Source: CAVQNQ01 sp963714205
GTDB lineage: Bacteria > Acidobacteriota > Terriglobia > Bryobacterales > Bryobacteraceae
Direction: 5' to 3'
NCBI GenBank assembly: GCA_963714205.1
Contig: CAVQNQ010000002.1
Span: 744,001 to 808,000 of the forward strand
Length of the DNA: 64,000 nucleotides
A model generated the notes under the pieces. The model was given only the letters and a program-made list of their open reading frames with translations. It was not told where the DNA came from and did no database searches. Position numbers and translations under genes: made by a program. Shown in pieces: positions 42,596 through 51,736 of the stretch; position 1 is the stretch's first letter, and each line of letters opens with the position of its first letter.

Positions 42596-44035
42596 CTACG
42601 CGACTTCCGCTACCGCCCGCCGCACATCTTCGAGCAGGATTTCCATGTCGCGCCGCCGCGTCCGGTAGTTCAGCACGCACCCCCGCAGGGCGAAGCTGCC
42701 GCGCACGCGCGCGTTCGAGAGATAGCTGCCGCCGGCCCGTTGCAGCGCCAGCAGGATGCGCTCGTTAAGGGCGTCCAGGTCGTCCTTGAAGCCGGACGGG
42801 GCGTAGCGAAAGCAGAAGACCGAAAGCTCCACCGGGGCCAGCATTTCGAAATCCGTTGTCGAGCGGATCAGCTCCTCGAAATAGCGCGCGCAGGCCAGGT
42901 TCTCTTCGATGGCCTCTCCCAGCCGGCGCGCTCCGGCGAACTTGATCTGCATCCAGATCTCGAGGGCCCGGAAGGGGCGCGAAAGCTCCGGGCCGTAATC
43001 CCAGAACGCGAATGCCTCATCGCGTTCCAGGCCCAGCGGGCGGGTGTATTCGGCGGCGTGGGCGAAGGCGGCGCGCGCGGCGGCGGGGTCCTTGTATAAC
43101 ACCGAGCCGCAGCCCACCGGCAGGTAGAGCCACTTGTGGGGATCGAGCGCCACCGAATCGGCTTCTTCGATGCCGGCGAAGAAATGGCGGGCGGAAGGCG
43201 CCAGGGCCGCGAAACCGCCATAGGCGGCATCCACGTGCAGCCAGAGATTGTAGCGGCGGGCCACGGCGGCCACCTCCGGGAGTGGGTCGAATGCGCCGGT
43301 GGCGGTGGTCCCCGCGTTCGCGGCCACGCAGAAGGGCAGATGGCCGGCCGCGAGGTCCTGTCGGACCAGGCTCTCCAGGTGGTCGAGGTCGATGCGGAAA
43401 CGGGCGTCGGTCCTGACGGAGCGCACGTTGGCTTCGCCCAGGCCCAGCATACCCGCGGCCTTCGAAATCGAGAAGTGGCCCTCCTCGGAGACGTACGCGC
43501 ACATGCGCCGGCCGGCCGCGGCCAAGCCATCGCGCACCACGTTGCCGGGCGCTTTGGCGCTGCGGGCGGCGGCGAGGCCGGCGAAGTTCGCCATGGAGCC
43601 GCCGCTCACCAGGAGCCCGGCGGCGGCGCGCGGATAGCCCAGCATTTCCTTGAGCCAGTTGACCACCACGCGCTCGAGCTCGGTGGGCGCGGCGGCCGAA
43701 CGAAAGCCAGTCACGTTGGAAGCCAAAGTCGAGGCCAGCAAGCCAGCCACTGAAGCTACCGGCGATCCCGGCGACGCCACATAGCCGAAGGCCCGCGGGT
43801 GGGCGTTGTGGCGCGTGAAGCCCGCGATGGGGCCGCTGATGGTTTCGAGCAGGGTTTCGATGTCCGTGCCGGATTGCGGCAGGGGCTCTTCGAGCTGTCC
43901 GCGAAGCGCCGTGGAAGTGGTAGGAGCCACGATGCGGCGGGCGTCCAGGCCCGCGTAGTATTCCGCGACCCAGTCGAAGGCCGCACGCCCCATGGCGCGG
44001 ATCTCGTCGGGCGAAAGCTGCAAAGCGTCGGTCAT
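42596..44035 (-). CDS. Pyridoxal-5'-phosphate group II (aromatic) amino acid decarboxylase
   Basis: 479 residues, AADC/tyrosine decarboxylase family. PLP-binding Lys301 in ALDPHKWLY; His188-type stacking residue in EEGHFSISKAAGMLG; cofactor Asp in WLHVDAAYGG. Substrates of this family include Phe, Tyr, Trp, DOPA and some non-aromatic acids. It starts 21 bases after the ABC ATPase stop on the same strand, so it may be co-expressed with the adaptor and ATPase upstream. The link could mean amine production plus export, but this is speculative. Confidence 0.9.
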   Translation of the reverse strand: MTDALQLSPDEIRAMGRAAFDWVAEYYAGLDARRIVAPTTSTALRGQLEEPLPQSGTDIETLLETISGPIAGFTRHNAHPRAFGYVASPGSPVASVAGLLASTLASNVTGFRSAAAPTELERVVVNWLKEMLGYPRAAAGLLVSGGSMANFAGLAAARSAKAPGNVVRDGLAAAGRRMCAYVSEEGHFSISKAAGMLGLGEANVRSVRTDARFRIDLDHLESLVRQDLAAGHLPFCVAANAGTTATGAFDPLPEVAAVARRYNLWLHVDAAYGGFAALAPSARHFFAGIEEADSVALDPHKWLYLPVGCGSVLYKDPAAARAAFAHAAEYTRPLGLERDEAFAFWDYGPELSRPFRALEIWMQIKFAGARRLGEAIEENLACARYFEELIRSTTDFEMLAPVELSVFCFRYAPSGFKDDLDALNERILLALQRAGGSYLSNARVRGSFALRGCVLNYRTRRRDMEILLEDVRRAVAEVA

Positions 44036-44056
44036 GGGGCGAGCCGGTTTCCGGCC

Positions 44057-44818
44057 CTATCTCTGAAGCTGCTCGTCCCGCTCGATCTTGCCGTCGCGGA
44101 TGTGGATGATGCGATGGGCGTGCATGGCGATATCGTGCTCGTGGGTCACCAGGATGATGGTGTTGCCCTGCTGATACAGCCGCTCGAACAGCGCCATGAT
44201 CTCGTTTCCCGTAGCCGTATCGAGATTGCCGGTAGGCTCGTCGGCCAGCAGGATCGAGGGGTTGTTGACAAGCGCCCGGGCAACCGCCACGCGCTGCCGC
44301 TGGCCGCCCGACAGCTCGTTCGGCTTGTGATACATACGAGCTTCAAGATCGACCTGCCGCATGGCGTTGCGGGCCATCTCCAGGCGTTTCTCGGTTGGTA
44401 TGCCCGCATAGATCAGCGGCAACTCCACGTTGTGGAGCGAGGTGGCGCGCGGCAGCAGGTTGAAAGTCTGAAAAACAAAGCCGATTTCCTTGTTGCGGAT
44501 GCGCGCCAGCTCGTCGTCGGTCATGTTGCTGACCAGGTTACCGTTGATGTAGTATTCCCCGCTCGACGGTGTATCGAGGCAACCGATCAGGTTCATGAGG
44601 GTCGATTTGCCCGATCCCGAGGGGCCCATGATCGCGACGTACTCGCCGCGCTTGATCTCGATATCCACTCCGGAAACGGCATTGATCTCGGTATCGCCCA
44701 TGACATAGGTTTTCCAGAGATTGTAGGAGCGGATGACAATGCCATCCCGCTTCAGTTTTTCGCCGCGCTCGAGGAGTTCCTTCTTCGATTGTGCAGCTTT
44801 CGATTGTGCAACCGCCAT
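44057..44818 (-). CDS. ABC transporter ATP-binding protein, LolD/MacB type
   Basis: 253 residues. Walker A GPSGSGKSTL (about 53-62), signature LSGGQRQRVAVARAL, Walker B ILLADEPTGNLD, and the H-loop THEHD. This matches the LolD/MacB/FtsE-like subfamily, which pairs with FtsX-type permeases. No FtsX-like permease is encoded beside it. It lies 31 bases after the adaptor gene and 21 bases before the decarboxylase. Confidence 0.92.
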   Translation of the reverse strand: MAVAQSKAAQSKKELLERGEKLKRDGIVIRSYNLWKTYVMGDTEINAVSGVDIEIKRGEYVAIMGPSGSGKSTLMNLIGCLDTPSSGEYYINGNLVSNMTDDELARIRNKEIGFVFQTFNLLPRATSLHNVELPLIYAGIPTEKRLEMARNAMRQVDLEARMYHKPNELSGGQRQRVAVARALVNNPSILLADEPTGNLDTATGNEIMALFERLYQQGNTIILVTHEHDIAMHAHRIIHIRDGKIERDEQLQR

Positions 44819-44849
44819 CGGATAGTTTCTCGCTTCTCAGCCGTCCCGT

Positions 44850-46280
44850 CTAAGTCTTTGGCTGCTCCGGACTCTTGTTATCCACTTTGACCTGCGCTTC
44901 GTTGCGTATGGTCCGGATCACCTGGTACGTGCCGGTAATAATCTGATCGTTTTCTTTCAGCCCGCTCAGCACCTCGATATCGGTGGCGCCGGTAATTCCC
45001 GTCTCCACTTTGTGGAAAACGGCCTGCCCCTTGTTGCCGATCACAAAGACCCCTTGCACTTCTTCCTTGCGGGCCTTCTCGGCGGCCGGATCGATCTTGG
45101 TGGCCGCCTGCGCGCCGGAACCCGAACCGGCAGGCTTCGGCTCCAGGTCGCCCTTCTGCCGGACGGTCAGTGCCTGGATCGGAATAGTTAAGACGTTCTG
45201 ACGGGTGGCCGTGGTTATCTTGGCCGTGCAAGAAAGTCCGGGGCGGACCTCGTCGGGCGGATCGTCCATGGCGACGACCACCTTGAAATCCTTGGCTTCC
45301 TGGCTGGAGATGGCGCTCTGCGAAGCGGCTACGCCGGTGGAGCGCAGGATGGCGGTGTTGCCGATCTCGGTGACGTGCCCCTTGAAGGTCTTGTTGGGAA
45401 TCGCATCGATCGTGATATCAGCCGTCTGGCCAAGCTGCACGTTGACGATATCCGTCTCATCCACCTTGACTTCCGCCGTGATGAGGGACATATCGGCGAT
45501 GGTCATGATGAGGGTTCCGGTCTGGTTCTGCAACCCCGGTACGACGGATTCGCCTACGCGAACCGGTAGGTTGGTGACCACGCCATCGAGAGGGGCGTAG
45601 GAGTTATGCTTGTGGAGCACGTCGTTGATCCGCACCAGGTTGGCGCGCGCCATGGCGATGCGCCGCTGCATGGAAGCGAGATTGGCGGCCTGCTCCTCGC
45701 GCTGGGCGCGGGCCTGCGTGACGCGGGCTTCGGACTGCTGGATGGCGGCCAACTGGGCGGCATAGGTGTACTTCTTGAGCTCGTAATCCTGCTTGGCGCC
45801 AAGTCCTTCTTTGAAAAGCGATTCGGCGCGATCCAGGTCGGCCTTCATGCGTTCCAGGTCGGCTTTGTCGTGCTCCAGGCCGGCCTGCATGGTGAGCAGG
45901 TTATCGTCGGCCGCTTTGACCTGGTATTCGGCGGCGCTGGAATCGGCTTCGGCGGAGGCCAGGGTAGCTTCCTGAGCCTCCACATCCGCCTGCGGCTGCA
46001 CGTCCTCGATTTTGGCCAGCAACTGGCCTTTTCGGACGTGATCGCCTTCCTTCACCAGCAATTCGGTGAGATCGCCCATGGCGTTGGCGCCGATATTGAT
46101 GTAGTTCTTCGGTTTGATCTCGCCCGATGCGGTGACGATGCTGGTCAGATCCTGGCGCACCACGCTGCCGGACTGCACCGTGACCACGCCGCGCTTGCTG
46201 TAAACGGTGCTCGCATACACGCCCGCACCGGCCAGCACCACCGCCACGAGCGTAATGACTACTTTCCACTTAGGCTTCAC
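44850..46280 (-). CDS. MacA-like periplasmic adaptor (HlyD family)
   Basis: 476 residues with one N-terminal membrane helix (about 6-28). Lipoyl half 1 (GDLTELLVKEGDHVRKGQLLA), long alpha hairpin (about 100-210), lipoyl half 2 (SYAPLDGVVTNLPVRVGESV), beta-barrel (ADITIDAIPNKTFKGHVTEIG) and a membrane-proximal C-terminal domain. This is the MacA arrangement. It is the first gene of an apparent adaptor-ATPase-decarboxylase unit. Inner-membrane anchored, periplasmic. Confidence 0.9.
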   Translation of the reverse strand: MKPKWKVVITLVAVVLAGAGVYASTVYSKRGVVTVQSGSVVRQDLTSIVTASGEIKPKNYINIGANAMGDLTELLVKEGDHVRKGQLLAKIEDVQPQADVEAQEATLASAEADSSAAEYQVKAADDNLLTMQAGLEHDKADLERMKADLDRAESLFKEGLGAKQDYELKKYTYAAQLAAIQQSEARVTQARAQREEQAANLASMQRRIAMARANLVRINDVLHKHNSYAPLDGVVTNLPVRVGESVVPGLQNQTGTLIMTIADMSLITAEVKVDETDIVNVQLGQTADITIDAIPNKTFKGHVTEIGNTAILRSTGVAASQSAISSQEAKDFKVVVAMDDPPDEVRPGLSCTAKITTATRQNVLTIPIQALTVRQKGDLEPKPAGSGSGAQAATKIDPAAEKARKEEVQGVFVIGNKGQAVFHKVETGITGATDIEVLSGLKENDQIITGTYQVIRTIRNEAQVKVDNKSPEQPKT

Positions 46281-46430
46281 GGCGAGAAAGCTCCCCTGTC
46301 CCCGAAGATCTTAGACGCTAATCGTTTGGCGGGAGTTCACTGTTATTTTACACCCGACTCGGGAGGCGAACCCGCGTCAGCTTCCATTGGTCCCATTGGA
46401 GGGACGGCCGCGCCGAAGCGGGATTAGCGG

Positions 46431-47310
46431 CTACGCGAAGAAGTTGCCCATGCGGCGGAACTTCTCGTAGCGGTGCTCGACCAACTGTCGCGGCCCGAGG
46501 AGCGCCAGTTCTTCCAGTCGCTCGCGGATAGCCTCTTCGATGCTGGCGGCGGCGGCGTCCCAATCTTCCTGAGCGCCGCCGGGAGGCTCCGGCACCACGG
46601 AGTCGATCAGCCCGAAGGACAGCAGATCTTCCGCGATCAGGCGCAGGGAGCCGGCAGCCTGCTCGGCCTTGGCGGAATCGCGGTAGATGATGCTGGCGCA
46701 GCTTTCCGGGGAGATCACGCTGTAGACGGCGTTTTCCAGCATGAGCACGGCGTTGCCCACGCCGAGCGCCAGAGCTCCTCCGCTGCCGCCTTCGCCGATC
46801 ACGACGACGACGATGGGAACGCCCAGCCGCGCCATTTCGCGCAGATTACGGGCGATGGCTTCGGCCTGCCCGCGCTCCTCGGCGTCGATGCCCGGGTACG
46901 CGCCCGGCGTATCCAGGAAGGTGATGATTGGGCGTCCGAACTTGGCGGCCAGTTGCATCGCGCGCAGTCGCCTTGCGGTAACCCTCCGGTTTCGGCATGC
47001 CGAAGTTCCGGAACAGCTTCTGCTTGGTGTTGCGGCCCTTCTGTTCGGCCACCACCATGACTGGGCGGCCTTCGAAGAGGGCCATGGCCGAGACGATGGC
47101 GGGGTCGTCGGCGAAGTACCGGTCGCCATGGATCTCCTGAACCCCGGTGAAGATCCGCTCCATGTAATCGAGCGAGTGCGGGCGGTTGGGATGGCGCGCC
47201 AGTTGTACCCGCCGCCAGGCCGGGTGTTGTTCGGGCGCAGGTGCCGGCTCGGGCTCGGGCACTGGCTCGGGCGCGGGCACGGGCGTGGCACCGGACTCTG
47301 CGGAATCCAT
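46431..47310 (-). pseudogene. accA: Acetyl-CoA carboxylase carboxyltransferase alpha subunit, with a single +1 frameshift
   Basis: Start ATG 47310. The first frame reads a Pro/Glu-rich N-terminus, then LDYMERIFTGVQEIHGDRYF and GRNTKQKLFRNFGMPKPEGYRKA. The next frame continues LRAMQLAAKFGRPIITFLDT, PGAYPGIDAEERGQAEAIA and GEGGSGGALALGVGNAVLM to the stop at 46431. Removing one base at about 46968 joins them into about 292 residues of normal AccA. The enzyme supplies malonyl-CoA with AccD and is normally essential, so a sequence error is likelier than loss. Divergent from the hydrolase gene. Confidence 0.9.
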
Positions 47311-47362
47311 TCCTCACATCTTACCAGCCGCGCGAGGTGGATGATTTTGGGACAATGCGGAA

Positions 47363-48238
47363 GTGGAAATCCGCCCCGATTCCGAAGAGCCGCACCTGGT
47401 CTTTATCGAGCGAAACAGTCCGCGACTAGCGGTATGGGAGTGGCCGGGCGCCGGCCCGCCGGTGCTCTTCGCGCACGCCACGGGATTTCACGGGCGCCTC
47501 TGGGATCAGGTGGCCCGCAGGCTCTCCGGACGCCGTGCGCTGGCCATCGATTTCCGGGGCCATGGCCGCAGCGGCAAACCCGATCCTCCGTACCGCTGGC
47601 CCGATTTCGGAGACGATATCCTGGCGGTGGCCGGAGACTTGGATCTGCGCGGCGCGACCGGCGTCGGCCACTCGATGGGCGGGCACGCGCTGGTATCGGC
47701 GGCGGCCCGGCAGCCCGACGTTTTCAGCGCCTTATTGTTAATTGATCCGGTGATCTTTCCGCCGGAGTATTACACGGCGCCGCCGCCCGATGCCTCGTTC
47801 ATCCGGCACCGGCGCGCGGTCTGGAAATCGCCGGAGGAAATGTTCGAGCGCTACCACGCGCGCCGGCCTTTCGCCGGCTGGGATCCGGCCGTCCTGCGGG
47901 ATTATTGCCGGTTCGGCCTGTTGCCCGCTGACGGAAATTTTATGCTGGCCTGCCCGCCCGCAATCGAAACCTCCATTTATGCCGAAGGCAATGCGCCCGA
48001 AGCCAACCTCTACCCACTGATTCCGGGCATACGGCTGCCGGTGACGGTGTTGCGCGCGGATGCCCGCGGCGCGCCGGGCGTCTTCGATCTGAGCGCGTCG
48101 CCCACGTGGCCGAGGCTGGCCGAGCGATTTCCCTGCGGGCGCGACCGGCTGCTCGCGGGGCGCAATCACTACATTCCCATGGAATCGCCCGAATTAGTGG
48201 CCGCCGAGATCGGCGCGATCACCGGATTGCGCCGGTAG
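47363..48238 (+). CDS. Alpha/beta-fold hydrolase
   Basis: 291 residues from GTG 47363. Nucleophile elbow GHSMGGHAL with Ser at about residue 104; oxyanion region FAHATGFHGRLWD; acid and His in the late segment (ARGAPGVF; GRNHYIPMESP, His near 275). Esterase or lipase-like; substrate unknown. Cytoplasmic, no signal peptide. Its 3' end overlaps the convergent beta-propeller gene by 45 bases. Confidence 0.88.
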   Translation: MEIRPDSEEPHLVFIERNSPRLAVWEWPGAGPPVLFAHATGFHGRLWDQVARRLSGRRALAIDFRGHGRSGKPDPPYRWPDFGDDILAVAGDLDLRGATGVGHSMGGHALVSAAARQPDVFSALLLIDPVIFPPEYYTAPPPDASFIRHRRAVWKSPEEMFERYHARRPFAGWDPAVLRDYCRFGLLPADGNFMLACPPAIETSIYAEGNAPEANLYPLIPGIRLPVTVLRADARGAPGVFDLSASPTWPRLAERFPCGRDRLLAGRNHYIPMESPELVAAEIGAITGLRR

Positions 48239-49204
48239 CCAGGCCAAGCCATCCGGAGCGTTGACGCCGGCGATGCGGGCGGCGAGATCGAACGTGCGCA
48301 GGTCGATGGCGGCGACATCGTTATCGCCGGTCATCGAAACGTAGGCGCGCGAACCGTCGGGCGTTACCAGGATGGCCGACGGCTCGTGCCCCAGCGGGAT
48401 GCGCTTCATCTCCTTGCGGGTGGCGCGTTCGAAGACCAGCAGGTCGCCGCGCTCCTGGTCCGAGATCAGCGCCAGTTTGCCATCCGGTGTGAATTTCAAG
48501 CGGCAGGAGCGGCTGGTCTGCACGTTGAAGGTGCGGATAAGGCGTTTGGCGACGAGATCGATCGCTGAAACCGAGCCATCGCGCGAGTTGGCCGTCCACA
48601 ACTGGGCGCCATCGGGCGAGATGTCGAAGCCTTCGGGTCCCTTGCCCACCGGGATTACGGTCTGGTTCCAATCCGCCACGCCGCTGCGCTCGAAGATGCC
48701 GATGGTGTTCGAGTCGCGATTGGCGGTTACGATGCGCGACGCGTCCGGGCTGACCCAAATCGTGCGGGTGGCGTTCTGGCCAGTGCCCAGAAGCCAATCC
48801 ACACGGTTGGCGATGGGGTCGTAAGCGCCGATGAGCTTGTTGGTCTCGGCTGTGAAGTAGAGCTTTCCGGCCGCGAAGGCCAAGCCATGCGGCCGGCTCA
48901 GGACGCCGAGGTCCACGCGGCGAATCTCGGCTTGCGCGGCCGGATCGATCACCGAAATGGTTCGGCCGGCCGTCTCCGGAGAGCCGTAGTTACTCACAAA
49001 GGCGAGGCGGCCGTCGCTGGATACCGCAACTTCGCGCGGTTCTTCGCCCGTCTTCACGCGTCCCACTACTTTGCGCGTAGCGGGATCGACGATGGCAAGC
49101 GAGCCTTCCCGGCTCACGACCAGCAGGGCGGGCGAAGGCATAAGGCCGGCCGCCAGGACGATTCGGAGGGCCAGCATCGCGAGCGGGATTCGGGCCAGCA
49201 TCAT
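48194..49204 (-). CDS. Secreted YncE-like beta-propeller protein
   Basis: 336 residues with a signal peptide (about 1-24). Repeated blade motifs of the YncE/cytochrome cd1-type propeller, each ending in SPDG-like turns: VAVSSDGRLAFVSNYG, VSPDASRIVTANRDSN, ISPDGAQLWTANSRDG, FTPDGKLALISDQ and VTPDGSRAYVSMTGD. Probably periplasmic, binding partner unknown. The last 15 codons overlap the 3' end of the hydrolase gene on the other strand. Confidence 0.85.
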   Translation of the reverse strand: MMLARIPLAMLALRIVLAAGLMPSPALLVVSREGSLAIVDPATRKVVGRVKTGEEPREVAVSSDGRLAFVSNYGSPETAGRTISVIDPAAQAEIRRVDLGVLSRPHGLAFAAGKLYFTAETNKLIGAYDPIANRVDWLLGTGQNATRTIWVSPDASRIVTANRDSNTIGIFERSGVADWNQTVIPVGKGPEGFDISPDGAQLWTANSRDGSVSAIDLVAKRLIRTFNVQTSRSCRLKFTPDGKLALISDQERGDLLVFERATRKEMKRIPLGHEPSAILVTPDGSRAYVSMTGDNDVAAIDLRTFDLAARIAGVNAPDGLAWLPAQSGDRADLGGH

Positions 49205-49334
49205 ACTGGTATCGTGATCGGGAGCAATTCTAAATGCAAGCTGGCGGCCATCGGTGCGGTCGCCGGGTCTGGATTGGGCGGCTGCGCAGACGGGGCGCGG
49301 GCAGCGCCGGAATTGTAAACTCGTTAATGTTCTT

Positions 49335-51137
49335 ATGCGGCTTCATACCCTGGACTGGATTATTGCGCTGGCCTCGGTGGCCATCTGCTTCATCCCGGCG
49401 CTGTTTTTCGGAAAGCGTTCGGGCAAGAGCACAGCCGAGTTTTTCGCCTCGGGGCGCGCCGTGCCGTGGTGGCTGGCTGGCCTCTCGATGGTGGCTACCA
49501 CGTTTTCGAGCGACACCCCCAACCTGGTGGCCAATTTCGTGCGCACCCAGGGAGTGGCCGGCAACTGGCAGTGGTGGGCCTTCACGCTGACGGGCGTCGC
49601 CACGGTCTTCTTCTACGCGCGTTTGTGGCGCCGCTCCGGCGTGCTCACGGATCTGGAATTCTACGAGCTGCGCTATTCCGGCAAGGCGGCCAGCGCGGTG
49701 CGCGGATTTCGCGCAGTCTACCTGGGCCTCTTTTTCAATTGCATCATTATGGCCACGGTGAACCTGGCGGCCTGCAAGATCGCCGCGGTGCTGTTCGGGT
49801 TCAGCCGCTGGCAGACGCTTCTGGCGGTGGGTCTCCTCAACGTGGTCTTCGCCGCGCACGCCGGGCTGTGGGGCGTGCTGGTGATCGACATGATCCAGTT
49901 CTTCATCAAGATGTCGGCGGTGATCGCGGCCGCCTACTTCGCGGTGACGCTGCCGCAGGTGGGCGGAATGAGCGGGCTGATCGAGAAGCTCTCGCACACG
50001 CGCGGTCCCGGCGGGCTGAATTACCTGAGCATGCTGCCGGATTTCCGCAATAACTGGGACCTGGCGATGGCGGTCTTCATTATGCCTATTGCCGTGCAAT
50101 GGTGGTCGGTCTGGTATCCGGGAGCGGAGCCGGGCGGAGGCAGCTATATCGCGCAGCGCATGCTGGCTTCCAAAACCGAAAAAGACGCGCTGGCCGGAAC
50201 GCTCTTCTTCAACGTGGCGCACTACGTGTTGCGGCCGTGGCCGTGGATCCTGGTGGGCCTCGCGTCGCTGGTGGTCTATCCGCAACTCTCGGACCTGCAG
50301 CGCGCCGTGCCGCATGTGGACCCCAGCCTGGTGGGGCACGATATCGCCTTTCCGGTGATGCTGCGTTTTCTGCCGGTGGGGTGGCTGGGGTTGATGCTGG
50401 GCGGATTGATCGCGGCTAATTCCTCGACCATCCTGACGCACCTGAACTGGGGCGCATCCTACCTGGTGCACGATTTCTACCGGCGCTTCGTGCGCCGCGG
50501 AGCGACGGAAGCGCATTACGTGCGCACCGGCCGGCTGGTGACAGTGGGGCTGTTCGTGCTCTCATCGGCCACGGTATTCGCGCTCACCACCGCGCGGGAC
50601 AGCTTCAACATCATTCTTCAGATAGGCGCGGGCACGGGTTTGCTGTACCTGGTGCGGTGGTTCTGGTGGCGGGTTACGGCCTGGTGCGAGATCGTGGCTA
50701 TGGCCAGCTCGTTCGGCGTCTCAATGGTATTCCTGATGATGGCGCGCGCCGGCGCCGCGCCCGGCACGGCCGCGCAACTGCTGTTTACCGTGATCTTCAC
50801 CACCGCGTGCTGGCTGGCGGCGGCCTATCTCGGGCCGCAGACCGAGATGGCGACGCTCATCTCTTTCTATCGCAAGGTGCGCCCGGCGGGTCCCGGGTGG
50901 AGGCGCGTCGCTATCAAGGCGGGGATTCCGGAGGCCGAGATCGAAGCCGATACGCGCGCTGCCAAAATCCCGCTCTCGCTGCTGGGCTGGTCAATAGGAT
51001 GCGCCATGATCTGGTCGGCGCTCTTCCTGGTGGGCAATGTGCTTTACGGGCGGACCGGCCCGGCGATCGCGCTGGCTGTGATTTTCGCGTTGACGGCAGC
51101 GACGCTGGTCTGGGTGGTGCGGAGATTGTGGAGGTAG
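49335..51137 (+). CDS. Sodium:solute symporter (SSS family)
   Basis: 600 residues from ATG 49335, about 13-14 transmembrane helices. Conserved SSS features: GRAVPWWLAGLSMVATTFSSDTPN (Na+-site region), LTDLEFYELRYSGK, and GLMLGGLIAANSSTILTHLNWG (TM8-9 signature). It carries a sugar, organic acid or amino acid with Na+; solute not identifiable. Extra periplasmic insert in residues about 215-245. Followed at once by a transposase remnant. Confidence 0.88.
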   Translation: MRLHTLDWIIALASVAICFIPALFFGKRSGKSTAEFFASGRAVPWWLAGLSMVATTFSSDTPNLVANFVRTQGVAGNWQWWAFTLTGVATVFFYARLWRRSGVLTDLEFYELRYSGKAASAVRGFRAVYLGLFFNCIIMATVNLAACKIAAVLFGFSRWQTLLAVGLLNVVFAAHAGLWGVLVIDMIQFFIKMSAVIAAAYFAVTLPQVGGMSGLIEKLSHTRGPGGLNYLSMLPDFRNNWDLAMAVFIMPIAVQWWSVWYPGAEPGGGSYIAQRMLASKTEKDALAGTLFFNVAHYVLRPWPWILVGLASLVVYPQLSDLQRAVPHVDPSLVGHDIAFPVMLRFLPVGWLGLMLGGLIAANSSTILTHLNWGASYLVHDFYRRFVRRGATEAHYVRTGRLVTVGLFVLSSATVFALTTARDSFNIILQIGAGTGLLYLVRWFWWRVTAWCEIVAMASSFGVSMVFLMMARAGAAPGTAAQLLFTVIFTTACWLAAAYLGPQTEMATLISFYRKVRPAGPGWRRVAIKAGIPEAEIEADTRAAKIPLSLLGWSIGCAMIWSALFLVGNVLYGRTGPAIALAVIFALTAATLVWVVRRLWR

Positions 51138-51292
51138 CGGCGAAGCAATCCGGCCAGCCCACTTGGGTTGCGTACTGCATTCACTTCGCCTACTACAATT
51201 TCTGCCGGATTCACAGGACGTTGCGCGTAATACCCGCAATGGAAGCGAACCTCACTGATCATGTTTGGGAACTGAAGGAACTGTTAGCATAA
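51129..51292 (+). pseudogene. Transposase C-terminal remnant
   Basis: An open frame ending at TAA 51290-51292 encodes HFAYYNFCRIHRTLRVIPAMEANLTDHVWELKELL, the usual C-terminal end of IS transposases (YYNF-x-RIH-x-TLRVTPAM). No upstream part of the transposase remains; the reading frame upstream runs into the symporter gene. Marks an old insertion immediately left of the retropepsin pair. Confidence 0.7.
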
Positions 51293-51335
51293 AAACGTTC
51301 ACCACGGTTAGTGTATTGAAATTAAAAGACTTATA

Positions 51336-51364
51336 TTGACAAGAGAATACTAGCGTGCTAATGT
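51336..51364 (+). promoter_or_regulatory. Promoter of the small protein/retropepsin pair
   Basis: TTGACA (51336-51341), 17-base spacer, TAATGT (51359-51364), with an extended -10 TGC at 51356-51358 and a short TAGC/GCTA palindrome across the -10. It lies about 80 bases before ATG 51443 in an AT-rich stretch unlike the rest of the window. Confidence 0.65.
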
Positions 51365-51442
51365 AATGGTTGCAGGCTGTCGATAGCTTCGATAGACTGA
51401 AGAGCCAAACGGAATTTTGGCTCCTCTGACAGGAGGCGCGAC

Positions 51443-51736
51443 ATGGCGGCCATGACTCCCCGATTCTCAAATCCGAAAGCAATCGCTCAGGCCGGTGAAG
51501 AAATTTACAACAGAAAGTACCGCTCTGATTTTGAGGCAAACCAAGTGGGAAAGTTTGCAGCTATCAACGTGAAGAACGAGCGGTGCTATCTAGGCAACAC
51601 TCCTGAAGCGGCTCTGGAGAGCGCGAAGGAAGCCGATCCGGACGGATTGTTTCATCTGATCCGCATTGGGTTCACGGGAGCTTTCCAGGTAAGCTATGCC
51701 TTCCAGAAAACCAGTTCTGATTGGCTCTTTGGATAA
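51443..51736 (+). CDS. Small DUF5678-like protein paired with a retropepsin
   Basis: 97 residues, ATG behind CAGGAGG. Central sequence ANQVGKFAAINVKNERCYLG, then TPEAALESAKEADPDGLFHLIRIG, resembles short DUF5678-type proteins (KYxGKxVAI pattern, then an EAxxxAKE helix and a FxxIR strand). Function unknown. It overlaps the retropepsin gene by 41 bases in the +1 frame, so the two are coupled. AT-richer than neighbours, next to a transposase scar: likely mobile cargo. Confidence 0.7.
   Translation: MAAMTPRFSNPKAIAQAGEEIYNRKYRSDFEANQVGKFAAINVKNERCYLGNTPEAALESAKEADPDGLFHLIRIGFTGAFQVSYAFQKTSSDWLFG

Noticed and set aside
50657..51292. Complete transposase gene
   Set aside because: Only the last 35-45 residues resemble a transposase; the earlier part of the frame is a shadow of the symporter gene.
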